The notes below the pieces were generated by a model. It was given only the letters and a program-made list of their open reading frames with translations. It made no database searches and had not been told where the DNA came from. A program made the position numbers and the translations under genes. From positions 17,289,542 through 17,353,541 of the forward strand of contig NC_049986.1 of assembly GCF_000003815.2 (NCBI RefSeq): a stretch of 64,000 nucleotides of DNA, read 5' to 3'. This DNA is from Branchiostoma floridae. Taxonomy: Eukaryota; Chordata; Leptocardii; Amphioxiformes; Branchiostomatidae. This document shows, one piece after another, positions 1 to 12,371 of the stretch; the stretch's first letter is position 1; every line of letters starts with the position of its first letter.

Positions 1-868
1 AAAGAACAAAAATTGTTGTTCGGTATGCTGTATTCTGTGTGTTCAGTTATCTGTTCAACCTTCCACTTAGATTTCATGATGAAGGCAACTTTTTCTATCA
101 AACGTTTTTTATCCGCACACTCGCATCAGTTTTGGGGGTTCCCAAAGGATGTCATCCATCAAATCAACATCGCCTAAAGAGTCTTTGGGTTGATGGATGC
201 TGTATTGATCCACTGTCCAAGTCAAGTTTAATGATGCTAAATAGAAAACTAAAGTTTTATCTCTAAAGTTTTAAGTCGTACCTAATAGCACGAACAAATA
301 AGCTTCTGAATTAATGACTTGTCTTAATGAGATGTAAATATACCCAAAGGATTTTACGTGTAATTAAAATCATAACAACTTTAATTGCAAGTGAAATGTA
401 ATAGGCTACAAATATACTCTAACGCATCACGTTGCGATGATTAGGCGTACAATTATCAATGTGTGCAAACAGATAAGTACTTTGAATGTGTGGAGTGAAA
501 ATAATCTTGATAGAGCTGGTATACATCAAACCTGCTAATTTAGACTTCTAGTGTTGCTCTTCCTTTCTCCTAGAGAATTTTCTCCCTTTATTGTTTCTGC
601 AATTTTAAGTGTATGGGACATTTTATTGTCAAACATACCAAACACATGTCTCAAACATGAATGTGTTTGTGTTCTAACTCTCTCAATAGTCTGATTTTTG
701 CATAAATCATGTTGTAGTGAGTTTTACAGTTATAGCTTACAGGCCTTTTAGTGTTGTACTCTCGGGTGCGCCACTAATGGTACATAGTCTCAAAGCTCAC
801 AGTTTTTCTTGAAGTTGACGAAGTGTTTGGCTTGATACCCCATTTCCGCTATTTTGACTTGCTAGAGA

Positions 869-1172
869 TATTCCTTCCTTTCCTTCAATGATCCTCAGGT
901 GTACAAAGAGAAGATAGAGATATTTCTTTACTTCAATGATCCCCAGGTGTACAAAGAGAAGATATAGATATTCCTTACCTTAAATGCTCCCCATGTTTAC
1001 AATGACAATGACAATGACAATGACAATTTTACAAAGAGATGTAGATATTTCTTGCCTTCAATGTACAAAGAGAGGGACCACAGGAAGAATAGCTGACAAC
1101 ATCAAGTCAAGTGGAGATATAGATATTCCTTGCCTTGAATGCTCCCCAGGTGTACAAAGAGAAGATGTACGG
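869..1172 (+). repeat. array of copies of the GABBR1 exon acceptor and exon start
   Basis: The segment GATATTCCTT..CTTCAATG..CCCCAG followed by GTGTACAAAGAGAAGAT occurs at about 870-917, 918-967, 968-1000 (decayed), 1030-1075 (decayed) and at the true exon start (1149/1150). Copies at 898/899 and 946/947 preserve both the AG and the first coding bases but meet an in-frame TAG. Confidence 0.75.
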
Positions 1173-4100
1173 GAATCGGCACGTGTGGTTTATCATCGGC
1201 TGGTACCCTGACAACTGGTACCAGAAGGTGGAGGAGAACGATGTGAACTGTACTGTGGACCAGATGAGAGAGGCACTGCAGGGCCACTTCACTACTGAGA
1301 TGACAATGAGATCCCTGGACGACACCCCCAGCTTTTCTGGACTGGTCAGAAGTTTTCTTTAATCCAATGCGGTCAATTTTCGTCTTTATCTAAGACACTG
1401 TTATCTTTTGCTCGTACGTTTTATCCCCATCAGAGCCATTGTTTGATGTCCTGATTTTCAAATGTCTTCACAAGGCAACAAGTTATACCATATGTCAATG
1501 TGTTGGACATATGGTAATAACTTATTCCTATTTGATGTCGTTACAAGTACTGTACCACGTTGTTGTATTTTTTTTTCGTTCTGTTACATTACTACAATTG
1601 CTAGATCGGCATCAAGTTCAGGTTTTAAACAGTTCGATGTGATTTATTTTTCTTTCTCGCCTGTATATTATCAATACCATTCAGAACGTGTCACAATTCG
1701 ATGAGGAATTGTTGATCAAACTGAACAACAGCGACCCAAACGACACGCCAGGCTACCCGGAGGCTCCCCTGGCGTACGACGCAGTGTGGGCCCTGGCGCT
1801 GGCTTTGAACCAGACTATCACCAGGCTTACAGAGAAAGGAGTCAACGTGGGGCTGGACAAATTCACATATGATAATAGGTAAGAACAGTTTGTATCTTTA
1901 TTAGTTGTAACGTTTTAGTGACTTGATCTAAACTGACCTAAAAAAAGGTTATAGTCATTTTGAAGTTATTAAGGTTATCAAAAATATAACGTAAACATAT
2001 TCTTAATACTTACTGATACGGAAAAGCCTCGCCACAAGAATGTAACCATAAATACACATATAACTAATTATTGCTTTGTTATTTCAGTACAATATTCCGT
2101 GAATTCTACCGTGCCATGGACTCTACGTCTTTCCAGGGCGTCTCGGTGGGTGGCTGGTTATACATATGCGCATGAGTCTACTCTTTGATACAACAGGGCA
2201 CTGTAATTATAGTACTTTGCTCAAGGGGTGCCTTTTTCATCCATTTGGGACGAACCCAACATCTGTATGCCCGCCCTGTTGGACTACATCATTGTGTAGT
2301 GTTCAGTAACGTGCGGACGTCATGGGCACTAAATATTCTAACACTCGGCGTGCACCTCAACTCCGGATGTCTTTGATGTAACCTTCATAGACGTAGTTTT
2401 GGCTATTAATTCATGACCAGCTCATGTTTTTCAGCCGCACTTTATTCTGAGCTTGATGCTAAGATATGACCCTAATGACTGAGACTGGCATGTGCTTTAT
2501 TTCGTGCCATATCAGGCAATGAGAAACATTTTGGTCCTTGGTTGCAATTTTATCACGCGGCTCGATCAAAACAGACAGGTCCATAAGCCGAACCTTTGAA
2601 TTCCATCCGGGGTCTGCTGCACCTGACAGTGATATATCCCATTAAAGAGCATCGCTCTCGTGATCGGCATATCAAATATGAACTTGACGTTGGTTTGCTC
2701 TTGATCATGACATTGACACTTGAATGGAATGACCTCGTCGGTACATATTAATGTGCACGCTTACAGATGAATGAGTTTGTCAAAGTCAGACTGTCGTTGT
2801 TACTCCCTGCCCGTGGGTAGACAGTATAATCCCCCGCGACCCCAGCTTTATCCTCAGATGAGGTTAAACTGTTCTTGTCGTTTTTTAGCCCCGTCATGTC
2901 TCGGCGGCCCTTTGTACCAGCAGTTATCAGATATCAAAGGGAATAATTCATACGGTGGTTACGTGATGCTTTGAATCATACATCACATGTGTGCGTGTCG
3001 TGAGTCTGTTGCCATTGCCATAACCATAGCCCATGGTTGTATGTATATGGAGATAGAAGGCGAATATGTATAGTTAATATCTACAAACAGAGATACAGAT
3101 AAGTTTTACATGCTACCATTGTGGAGCACGCCATCTTAGATTTGTGATTAGTTCTATGCTGGGCACGTTAGAGTCAAATTCTCCTTGATCTAGGATCTCT
3201 CTATGGCTGTGATAGTCTTTATGTCCTATTGATTATGCGGGAGCTTGTGGTATAAGTACTTAGGTTTTGTATTAATGGTGACAGAATACTGCTTTAGAAG
3301 CATAAAGTTTCCATCCTTGATGTCCATAGCTAAAGTTGCTTGTTCAATAAATAAATCATAATCGGCTATGCATAAGGTTATCATGATACGTAAGCAAAAG
3401 TTCATATAGATAGTGTGGGTTCACACGTACGTTTATATTCAAGTCCGAATGAGGTCCGTAATGGGATTCTTTAATAGCCTTTACCAGGCTCCACGGGTCA
3501 CTGGAAAAAAGAGTAAACATTGAGCAAATATGCATAAAACATGTCAGAGTAGTTACTACACAAGTGTGAACCCACCCATGCAATGTACCTATTCCGTAGG
3601 CAAGCAAACTATGATAGATAGACATAGTCTCTGTGACACGCTGTCTGACTTTAATAGGTCCCTCGAAACTTCTTGCATGGTTGCGTACCTGTGTTCGGCG
3701 AATTTGGGCCCAAAGTATGCCAATCGCTTTTAGACATCATCGATCAAAGAAACTGTCTGCGAAGACAGTACATTGATCTATAGGGAGTCGTGTGTGTGAA
3801 AATAAAATTATATCATTGTATGCTCTGCATATGATATTAGATGATATGATATGATATATGATATGACATCATATGATATCATATGGTGTAATGTGATATG
3901 ATATGATATTTTATATGGTGTGATATGATATGGTATGTGATATGATATAGTCCGTTTCGTCTTTATGACCGACTTATCTTAATGTCTGTACCTGACAGGG
4001 CCCTGTACAGTTCCTGTCTACAGGAGACCGCCTCACTCTGACGCAGATCGAGCAGATGTGGGGTAGGTTATGGTTTTACTCCTCTGTAAACATGCGTCTG

Positions 4101-5133
4101 AGTATTGCAAGAATCGTTCATCTAGAAACATTTTAAATCCCTCTGTGTCCTTTCGAATGAATGAAACCGCAGCTATTGTGGCCCATTGCGATTAGGCCAT
4201 GCTGATTTCATTGTATGGATGACATCCTCTGGGCCCCCAAACGGGTGCGAGCATGGGAATAAAATTTACCTTTATTATGAGATATAAGTGATCAGAAAGG
4301 TTGTGCAATTGACTGAATACACAGAGTATGTTATAACAAACACTGGATTTTCTTTCACATCTTCTTTGACTTTGGGACTCTACCACATTAGTGGCCGTTT
4401 TACGATATTTTTGCAATCGATCTGCGGTATATATTTGCTGATTTTTCAGCTGCTTTGTACGATTTACAGTATAGCGGCTACCTTTGGGAAGGTATACGAC
4501 AGAAAACCGATGCGCGCGCGGATGTCATCCATATAATCAAATCAACATGGCCTTACAAGGCTCCTTGGTTTAGAAACAAAATAACGGATCAAAATGCTCG
4601 TAATCTCAGTTAGACAATCAATTAGTCATTGCACTTACGTCGGCCCATCAGCTAACGAAGGACGTTCCTGGTTACAATCTTGTCTACAATCAGCAATGCC
4701 CAACTAAACGGGTAACGGCAAAATCAATACTTGTGAGCCAATTAACAACAACACGATGTTTGGTACCGGTGTCTTACTTAAAACGTCTCTGGCACTCATG
4801 TCCAATGATTGTAAGAAAATTATCCCATACTACAACTCCTGTATTAGTTAGATAAGCCTTAAGTAAAGCTATAGAACTGTAGTTATGTAGATTCCATACT
4901 TTGTACCTCGTACAATATTGTTGTGCAATAAAGTTATTGTCATTATGAAATACTAGTAGTTTTCTCGTTTCACAAGAAACTGGTCATCATCATCAAGTGC
5001 TTCTAAACTGTGAGCACGATTATGTAAATCTAATTGTCATTTATGTCTACAGATGGACGATACTACAAGATCGGTTACTACGACAACAAAAATAACAACT
5101 GGACACTGAATCACAGCATCGTACGATGGAATG
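1150..5133 (+). CDS. GABBR1: GABBR1 exons 1-5: C-terminal lobe of the Venus-flytrap ligand-binding domain
   Basis: Five exons (1150-1344, 1685-1878, 2088-2145, 3999-4062, 5053-5133) encode the second half of the extracellular bilobed domain: [13 protein letters not shown], a conserved NCTVDQM segment, GHFTTEM, the [14 protein letters not shown] helix, [20 protein letters not shown], then TLTQIEQMW and the [10 protein letters not shown] strand that closes the domain. Several N-glycosylation sequons are visible (NCT, NVS, NNS, NQT, NWT, NHS). The family's C-terminal link goes straight to TM1 without the cysteine-rich domain of glutamate receptors, and that is what is seen here. Confidence 0.9.
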
Positions 5134-8100
5134 GTAGGAGTATAATCTTCAATATGTTGCAAATCTAACACTGTCAGCACAAGCTGTTGAATTTTCGTAA
5201 TTCCATTCTTCATTATGTATTACAATGCACTCTATACACATTTTCATAATCATTCCGTCCGAATGTCGTATCCTAAACTCTTTCATTCAATTCTATCCGT
5301 TTACATATTAATGAATAAATAGATTAATTGCAAATCTTCTTAAAGCAAATCCAGACCATAGCATGTCCAGCTCAAAAATAGAACAATGTAAGTTCTGCTG
5401 TAGCACCAAGGTCACATACCAGGGGGCCTAAAATCGATCTTGACCTTTGTCTTCCCAATCCCTGCCCACATACCAAATACCATCGTCATACATTCAGAGG
5501 TTCTAGAGTTATGCTGACCACAAATATACAGAGACACAAACAGACACACAGATAGACAGACAGACAGACAAACAGACACACCAATAACTTTTCCTCCATT
5601 TTTCATTGAGGTAATGATACCGAATCAATTGACCTGATGACTGTTCTGGCAGGTCCTCATCCGCCATATGACCGCACGCTGGTTGTTGAAGACTTGCGGC
5701 TGGTGTCCATGGAGCTGTATGTCGGCATGTGTTCCTCCGCTCTTGTCGCCATGCTGGCAGCGTTCGGCTGTCTGGTGTTCAACGTGCTGAACAGAAACGT
5801 TAGGTATGGCATTGGGGGAGCTAGGGAGCCTATTCAAGGTTAGAACGGTTAGGGCTTGAACAGGTCTTGTGAAGGCTACTCTGTCATGCTTTTATATGTA
5901 ATTAAGGTTCTAAGGGTTTATATGATAATTAGATTGTATATAATTGAAATAAACATTGCCATTGTCATTGTGATTTCATATATACCAGATGTAAATTGAT
6001 ATGGGGAAACTGAAGCCACTAGTAGGAAACCCTTACTGTCAAGTTTCAAGTGCAGATTCTGTTTTGTGGTATATTTGATTCAGACAGACTGGTTATTACG
6101 TAGTATGAAGAATAATACCGGAACATCAGCTCATAACTCGTATGTTCCGAATAAATATTATAAGCAAAACCGTGCATTTGTATGACTTAAAACAAGTCGC
6201 TCTAGATCTGTGCACTCAGATAAGTCTGTACTTACAGGTACATCACCATGTCCCAGCCGGGTCTGAACAACATCGCCGTGCTGGGCTGCATCACCTGCCT
6301 CTCGTGCATCTTCCTCTTCGGCCTGGACAACTCCAGTCTGTCTGAGGACCAGTTCACAGCTATCTGTCAGGTAAATCGCAAAACTGTTGAGCAGGTTTGT
6401 ATGGATAAGGTCATCGAGAGGGATGTACCAAGCCCCCTCTGAACTATGTCTTGTCATTGTCAACATTGTACAACAACAAAATGTGATTTGGTATACTTGT
6501 TTTAAGAAGAGGGAACGGAGGCATGTAAAAATAGTTGTTAACATATACAGCTTAAGATTTTTTGTTTATCCAGCTGTTCACTTGTAACACTACTTGTATT
6601 AGTATGTAGTCTTTAGTATTCCATGCAACACTATCGAATCATTCACTGCATTTAGTCCATATGGGCAAGAACATGCAAATCTTAAGATCATCATCAATTG
6701 TCATTGTCTATCAGCTTAGGTTTGTGAAAGTTAAACTCAACTTTTAGTATGTTGCCTTTATTACATTAGACTGTAACATGTTCTTGTTGCATGATATTGT
6801 CAGTATATGTGTACTGTGATATTGTGTGCTTTAAGGGCATGAGCATTCTGGACATCAGTGATGTTATATAAGCGCTAGTATAATGTTGCACCTTTGTCTC
6901 CTGTAGGCCCGGACGTGGGTACTTGTTGTTGGCTTCACCCTGGCTGTAGGATCGATGTTCTCCAAGATCTGGCGAGTTCACAGACTCACCACCAGGGCAC
7001 GAGAGGAGGACAAGGTCCAGTTCTCCGATGTGTTTTTTCTCGTAGAATATAGACTCTTGACATCTGTATCTTCCTGCATACATAATAGTTGTTCCCTCGG
7101 ACTTTTATTCCATTTTATCATACCCAATACATGATTTATACGGAAGAAAGGTAAATGAAACGTTTTTATATGATTGTAGAACAACAGAATGTATGCTGCT
7201 TATGTAAATGACGATAATACCTTGTTTATTGTAAACTACAGTGCAATTCAAGTAAACGTACTTTTGCTGCGTCATCACATGTTGAGCAAGCTTATTGGTA
7301 CGTTCATATCATTTCTTAGATCTTCATATGTTTTCCATATTGGGAATGACAACATAAACCACCATTGCTCCTGATGATTCCTTACAGGTAGTGGAGGCGT
7401 GGAAACTCTACGCTCTGCTAGGACTATTTTTAGCGGTTGACGTCATCATCATGACAGTCTGGCAGTTGACAAACCCCATGACGAGGTATGCTTTACAGAT
7501 AACATGTCATTCACAAAGTAGTATTTCAATGGTGAAAGGCAAATGCTACAAATCGCATGTCAATCATGCGATGGCATTTTGATCGAATGGCAAGGTCTTT
7601 AGGAGAGGTTGCTTCTCGGAATCCTACCTTATGAAGAAGACTGTATGGACTAAAACTGAAAGATAAAGAGGAATCTTAATTAAATCTGGGTTCTCCTCGT
7701 ATCCTCAATTTCTACCTTCGCCAAGAACGTTATATTTTCAATACCGTTTGTATGTCTGGCTGTATGTATCTGTTTGTGTGGACAGTATGATTTGAGTAGC
7801 GGTGGATGGATTCTCGTAGAATTTGTTGTGATGAGGGTCGGAAAAACGAAGGTCAAGTTCTATATTTGAACCCCTAGTAGTTTTCTGCGGTGCTGCAGCG
7901 ACTGCCTGGTGTTGATAACCCTTGTTGGTATACTATGTCAGGGTTTTTGAGCGGTGGATAGCTCTGGGGGATAAAAATGCTGTAGGTTTGAATCCTTGAC
8001 AGCTTTTTAGAATTCCAGGGGCTGACTTTGTTTCTTATGAATGTCATTTTCATCACTGTAGTTCCCCATTCCTAACTCTGTTTCCCGTTACCCTGTACGT

Positions 8101-11100
8101 AGGTATCTGGAGGAGTTTCCGCAAGAAGTGCCTGAAGGAAGCGATGACATCGTTATCCAGCCCAAACTGGAACACTGCACCTGTGACAACTTCACCATAT
8201 GGCTTGGTGAGCACATACATGTGTATACATTACTTTCTTTATCTTATATTATGTGTCTCTTTCCCTTCAACAGATTGATTGTTGTATGACGGATTTATTA
8301 ATTGATTTGTAGATAGATTGATTGATTTATTAATTGACTGGGTAAATACTTGCATATCTCCTGTTGTTACTACTAGCTAGCTGTCTCGTAGTTGTATATT
8401 TGCGTTGTGTTTTAGATACACTGATGTCTCCGGTGTTGACCTCTAGGTGTTCTGTACGGCTACAAGGGTCTCCTCCTGCTGTTCGGGGTCTTCCTGGCCT
8501 ACGAAACCCGTGACGTCAACATAAAAGACATCAACGACACGCGATACGTCGGAATGAGCATCTACAACATAGTGGTAAGTGAACCAAGGTATAGGGATGT
8601 CCCTGGTAGCAGCCTCACAGTTGAGTGAATACACCTTTCTTTGATACGCAGCGGGCATGATAGATAAAAAACAAGCCAATGTGGCAAACAAAAGACTGTC
8701 GATCATAATTTAGCAGTTAAACCAATGATGGCATGGCAAATAGCAAATCGACCAATTAGAGCATGGTTGCATATCTGTCAACTAATTTGCACTATTATGT
8801 TTTTATTTTCCATCTCTACTCTACTCCAAATTGCTACAGAAAAGACTCCAAATTGCTACATCTTTTCTATGCACAACTCTGCTTATAGTATTCATCATTT
8901 GATCTTATATTAGAATATTAGTATAGTTGAGGAGAAAAATTTACTGAATGGGATATGATTCTACAAATATTCTTTGTTTGTTTGCCTCATTGGCCTAGTC
9001 TTCATTCTGTCATGTCCGGTGCGTTAGAAAGGTGTAAGGTCGTGTAACTGGGAAAGCCCGGTCCAATTCTGGATCAGGAAATCTTGGTTGGGGCTGAACC
9101 CGTACCACTACAAGGGTACTGAACGAATGAATGAACCGCGGTATAAGCAAGAGGACTTCTCTATCCATGGTTTGTGTGGTTTTCTTGGCTGGTTGTCAGA
9201 TGACGTGACGACATTTCCCATCTTTTCATGTTCTTTTGCTTCATTGGCTGAGCTATCATTTGGGTCCGAATATCAAATAGGTTGACAAAAATGATAACTT
9301 GGATGGCAAGTACTTGATTTGATACCTAATGATAGACTGCCGTTGGGGTCAAGCACACTAATGTACTGTCCATGATTGTGTTGGCGCCCTTTGACAAGGG
9401 TTTTGTACTGATGGTGACTTGTGTGACATCTCCGATAATGACTGCCGATGATCATTAACTTGCACTATCTCATGATCGATGGTTCTGACGGGATCCGACC
9501 TAACACTGTCTACCAAGTCAGAATCGGTCAGTTGTCTTTCTCGTTGATAGAAGGATCCAGAATCATAGGTCTTCAGATCAGAATCTTTAATGTATATTTT
9601 ATACAGTAAGTGCAGCTGATTGTGACCAGTTAAGCCTTTGCAAGGTTGAAATGTCCCTCAGTTTTTTATCTCCCTCTGTGAATAGTTAATCCGACTGAAA
9701 GNNNNNNNNNNNNNNNNNNNNNNNNNNNNNNNNNNNNNNNNNNNNNNNNNNNNNNNNNNNNNNNNNNNNNNNNNNNNNNNNNNNNNNNNNNNNNNNNNNN
9801 NGACTGGAAAATCACTGTACAAAGTTGTTGTTTTTTGTACACGTATTCACAACTACGTATAACTTCACAAAAACGTATAAGTACCAATCACAGCCGACGT
9901 TTTGGAGACCGTCTAGATCTGTCACTTACTTACAGCAATACTGACTGGTTCTATTCCACATTGCAGCTTGGTGTCGCTGCTGTCCCAAACGTGACTTATT
10001 GCGGTTCCAAATGTATCGCTGCTGGACAATATTTATTTTTGTATACATGCCAGTGATTAATCTTGTACTGTCTTGTCGAGTGAGAGAAAATACCATATAA
10101 GATAAACCGTAGCGGTAGTGGGTTGCTACGAACTGTGGCTAGGGCATGGCATTGGAAGGCCAACCCATATCCCGCTCCCTCCGCTTGTACCTATCTTTAT
10201 ACCTGGGTGGCGCGATGGAGTTCATGTAAAGTGCCTTTCCCAACAATACGTCTAGCCAGGAATTGAACCCGTGACCTCTTGACCTCCTATCCACTAGCAA
10301 GGGCACACGGTATGAGATGAACTTGTACAGTTTGATGAGACATGCCGACTCTGCTGCCTCCCTCAGGTCCTGTGCCTCATCACAGCGCCAGTCACTATCC
10401 TCATCAGCAGCCAGCAGGACGCCACCTTCGCCTTCACGTCTCTGGCCATCCTGTTCTGCACTGTCATCACTCTCGGACTCATCTTCATCCCAAAGGTACA
10501 GGAAGGATCTAACAGATCCTTAAATCTTACTTAAATCTTACTTAGATTTCAGAGATTTTAGTACTGAATTAGAGTTTCTCGCCGACGCACCGTTCCCGGC
10601 CCTTTCCGGCTTGCTTTATTAACAACTAACAGTTTCTTATGATCTCAAACTTCTAACCATTCTTTAATTTACTACAGTACCACTACACCCCCTTCTCCTC
10701 ACCTTTTCTGCTACAAGATTTCGGCCTCACTGCGTTCTGCATGGCCGTCGATATGTTTGTACAACGAATAAATCTCCATTTACAGAGCAATTTAAAGACA
10801 TCACATGCCCCAAACCGCGAAGCTCTCTTGTGTTGTTTCGTGAATGATTATATAGTAATGACAATGATAAATATTTTACAATCGGTGTTTCCCCCACAGA
10901 TCATGAACTACAAACAGAAGAGCATAGAGGAGACGTCTCAGCCTCTCCAGGCCCCTGGAGTAACGCAAGAGGAGGAGGAGAAACAGAAAAGACTACAGGA
11001 GGAAAACGATACGATGAAGAAGCAGATAACACAGGTAAATGGTGGACCAATAATCGAAATATAGAAAAGAAATTCTACAGCTGTCCTTTTGACATTCTTG

Positions 11101-12371
11101 TTTTATCTGTCCATAACAGTTTTCAACAAATCTGTTTTGTCTCCGACTATGATACAGAAAGAGGAACGAATCCGTGAACTTCAGAAGAGTTTGAAAGAGC
11201 TGCTGAAAGAGGGACAGAAAATGACAAACACCTTCCTTGCGCCCCCTGGCGTCGGCAGACTGCAAGCCACCGGTAACAACTTCACTCGCCTCTCGGCTTC
11301 ATCGATGGCGTCATCAAGGTATGAAATAGCCTTATGAAAGGTACTTAACGAGAACGTTAAACACCTGTCAGAAGGACTTCGTTACTGAATACTGGGTAAC
11401 CTTCTGAATGACAAAAGAACACTAACCAGAGAACAGTCTGAGTGACATTGTAGTGCGCAGTCTCTGTCTAAGTGTTTTATGTCTGATACCTTACAGTGCC
11501 GTGCTGTCAAGCTAATAGTATGCTTTCAACGCTACAGAGGTAAAATAACACTAACTCCTACCAGTGAACAGAGCAACACTGTAGTGCGCAGTGTCTGTCT
11601 AAGTGTTTTATGTCTGGTACTTTACAGCGCCGTGTCAAGCTATGCTTCCAACGCTACAGAGGTATTCGAGGAAGTTTTGGACACCCCTCCCCCTAAGTAA
11701 GCACGGGCCACTTCCAAGGAACGTTTTGCAATGACATGTACAATATGCACCGTACAATACTTAAAAGTTCAAAGTTAAGCCCAAGAGAGCAAAAACTGCG
11801 GAAGATAAACTGCGGAACGCAAAATTGCCTTCTTTAGAAATAATGACCCACCCCCCACTACTATCTATCTTATACACGTGACCGCTAGGACCGCTAGGTT
11901 AAACGTGCCAAAAAATCTGTAACATACCGGTACTCATTACCGCCTGGTACCCATTATCGTCCACTTTGGGTAATGTCCGCATTTTCAATGGAAATTACGT
12001 ATACGTTTTGACTAAATCGGGCGACAATTAGACCGCAACTTTACCAACGTTAACCCCAATCCTGGCTGACCAATGGTTGGCATTTCTTAAGAATCCATTT
12101 CTCTAGATTGACCAAACTATGAGAAGATTATCCTTGCTTGGTAAAAGTGTTAATGTATATGTTTTCAACACCATGTCTCAGGGTCTCAAACATTTTCACT
12201 GTTATTTTTCCACCGTACTGTAGATATCGGGGGAAGGCACCTTCCATCAGCTTCGATGTTGGGAACGAGACCATCGAACGTGTGCCTGATCACGTGATGC
12301 TCCCCACAGTCAAGGTGACCTTGTCGGACGAACCGGCGGAAGATGGCGGCCAGTTCGAGTCTTTCTTGTGA
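1150..12371 (+). CDS. GABBR1: GABA-B receptor subunit 1-like (class C GPCR), 5' partial
   Basis: Metabotropic GABA receptor of the plasma membrane. Exons: 1150-1344, 1685-1878, 2088-2145, 3999-4062, 5053-5133, 5653-5803, 6238-6370, 6907-7014, 7388-7485, 8103-8206, 8447-8574, 10367-10495, 10900-11034, 11158-11318, 11628-11696, 12224-12371. All junctions keep phase and the sum is exactly 652 codons with the stop. Family hallmarks include [49 protein letters not shown] and [20 protein letters not shown]. The last of these, and the KEERIRELQ coiled coil, match subunit 1 better than subunit 2. Donors after exon 1 (gtcaga) and exon 8 (gtccag) are weak but are the only ones that hold the frame. The N-terminal part of the Venus-flytrap domain, and any sushi repeats, lie upstream of the window. 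Confidence 0.93.
3829..3957 (+). repeat. (TGATA)n simple repeat
   Basis: ATATGATATGATATG-type tract with interruptions, in the GABBR1 intron 2146-3998. The rest of that intron shows nothing recognisable. Confidence 0.85.
4190..4557. mobile_element. foldback MITE in a GABBR1 intron
   Basis: AGGCCATGCTGATTTCATTG and TATGGATGACATCC at the left pair with the inverted right end GGATGTCATCCATATAATCA / AACATGGCCTT. A related end (GGATGTCATCCATCAAATCA) occurs at about 148-168. Confidence 0.7.
5405..5610. repeat. fragment of the dispersed GACCTTYGTCTTCCC / CAGACAGACA family
   Basis: TTGACCTTTGTCTTCCCAAT, ACATACCAAATACCATCGTC and GAGTTATGCTGACCAC followed by (AGACAGAC)n. Shares its order with 32640-32760 and 56200-56350. 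Confidence 0.7.
5653..10495 (+). CDS. GABBR1: GABBR1 exons 6-12: seven-transmembrane domain
   Basis: Exons 5653-5803 (TM1), 6238-6370 (TM2), 6907-7014 (TM3), 7388-7485 (TM4), 8103-8206 (extracellular loop 2, with the EHCTC cysteines that normally bridge to TM3), 8447-8574 (TM5) and 10367-10495 (TM6-TM7, ending LIFIPK). The [10 protein letters not shown] segment after TM3 and FLAYETRDV after TM5 are class C GABA-B signatures. The intron between TM5 and TM6, 8575-10366, is the largest here and holds an assembly gap and a SINE. Confidence 0.92.
7790..7990. repeat. degenerate member of the same dispersed family
   Basis: GGTCGGAAAAACGAAGGTCA, CCCCTAGTAG and GGTGCTGCAGCGACT follow the order seen in the better copies. 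It lies in a GABBR1 intron. Confidence 0.45.
9702..9801. other. assembly gaps
   Basis: Runs of exactly 100 N at 9702-9801, 13291-13390, 15956-16055, 22301-22400 and 45756-45855, probably of arbitrary length, and 227 N at 56920-57146. Only 22301-22400 falls in coding sequence (the lectin exon). Confidence 0.98.
10085..10312 (-). mobile_element. tRNA-derived SINE
   Basis: On the minus strand GCTAGTGGATAGGAGG resembles a pol III A box and GGGTTCAATTCC (10259-10270) a B box. The spacing is shorter than in a tRNA, so the head is derived or degenerate. It lies in GABBR1 intron 8575-10366. Confidence 0.45.
10900..12371 (+). CDS. GABBR1: GABBR1 exons 13-16: cytoplasmic coiled-coil tail and stop
   Basis: Exons 10900-11034, 11158-11318, 11628-11696 and 12224-12371. 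The first two encode the heptad-rich helix ([19 protein letters not shown] joined to [19 protein letters not shown]) that in vertebrates pairs with the coiled coil of subunit 2 and masks an ER retention motif. No obvious RSRR-type retention signal is seen. The last 68 residues are low in similarity to anything I recognise, so the final two exons rest on splice sites and phase only. A broken copy of the 11628-11696 exon lies just upstream. Confidence 0.78.
11411..11665 (+). repeat. tandem duplication of GABBR1 exon 15 and its acceptor, upstream copy broken
   Basis: TGTAGTGCGCAGTCTCTGTC ... TTACAG plus exon sequence at 11450-11535 is repeated at 11579-11662. In the upstream copy the exon would start at 11497 and hits TAA after six codons, so it is a pseudo-exon. 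Confidence 0.75.

Noticed and set aside
9835-10056. Open frame [11 protein letters not shown]... as a GABBR1 TM6 exon
   Set aside because: The true TM6-TM7 exon at 10367-10495 matches the family and phase; this frame has no hydrophobic helix or donor in phase.
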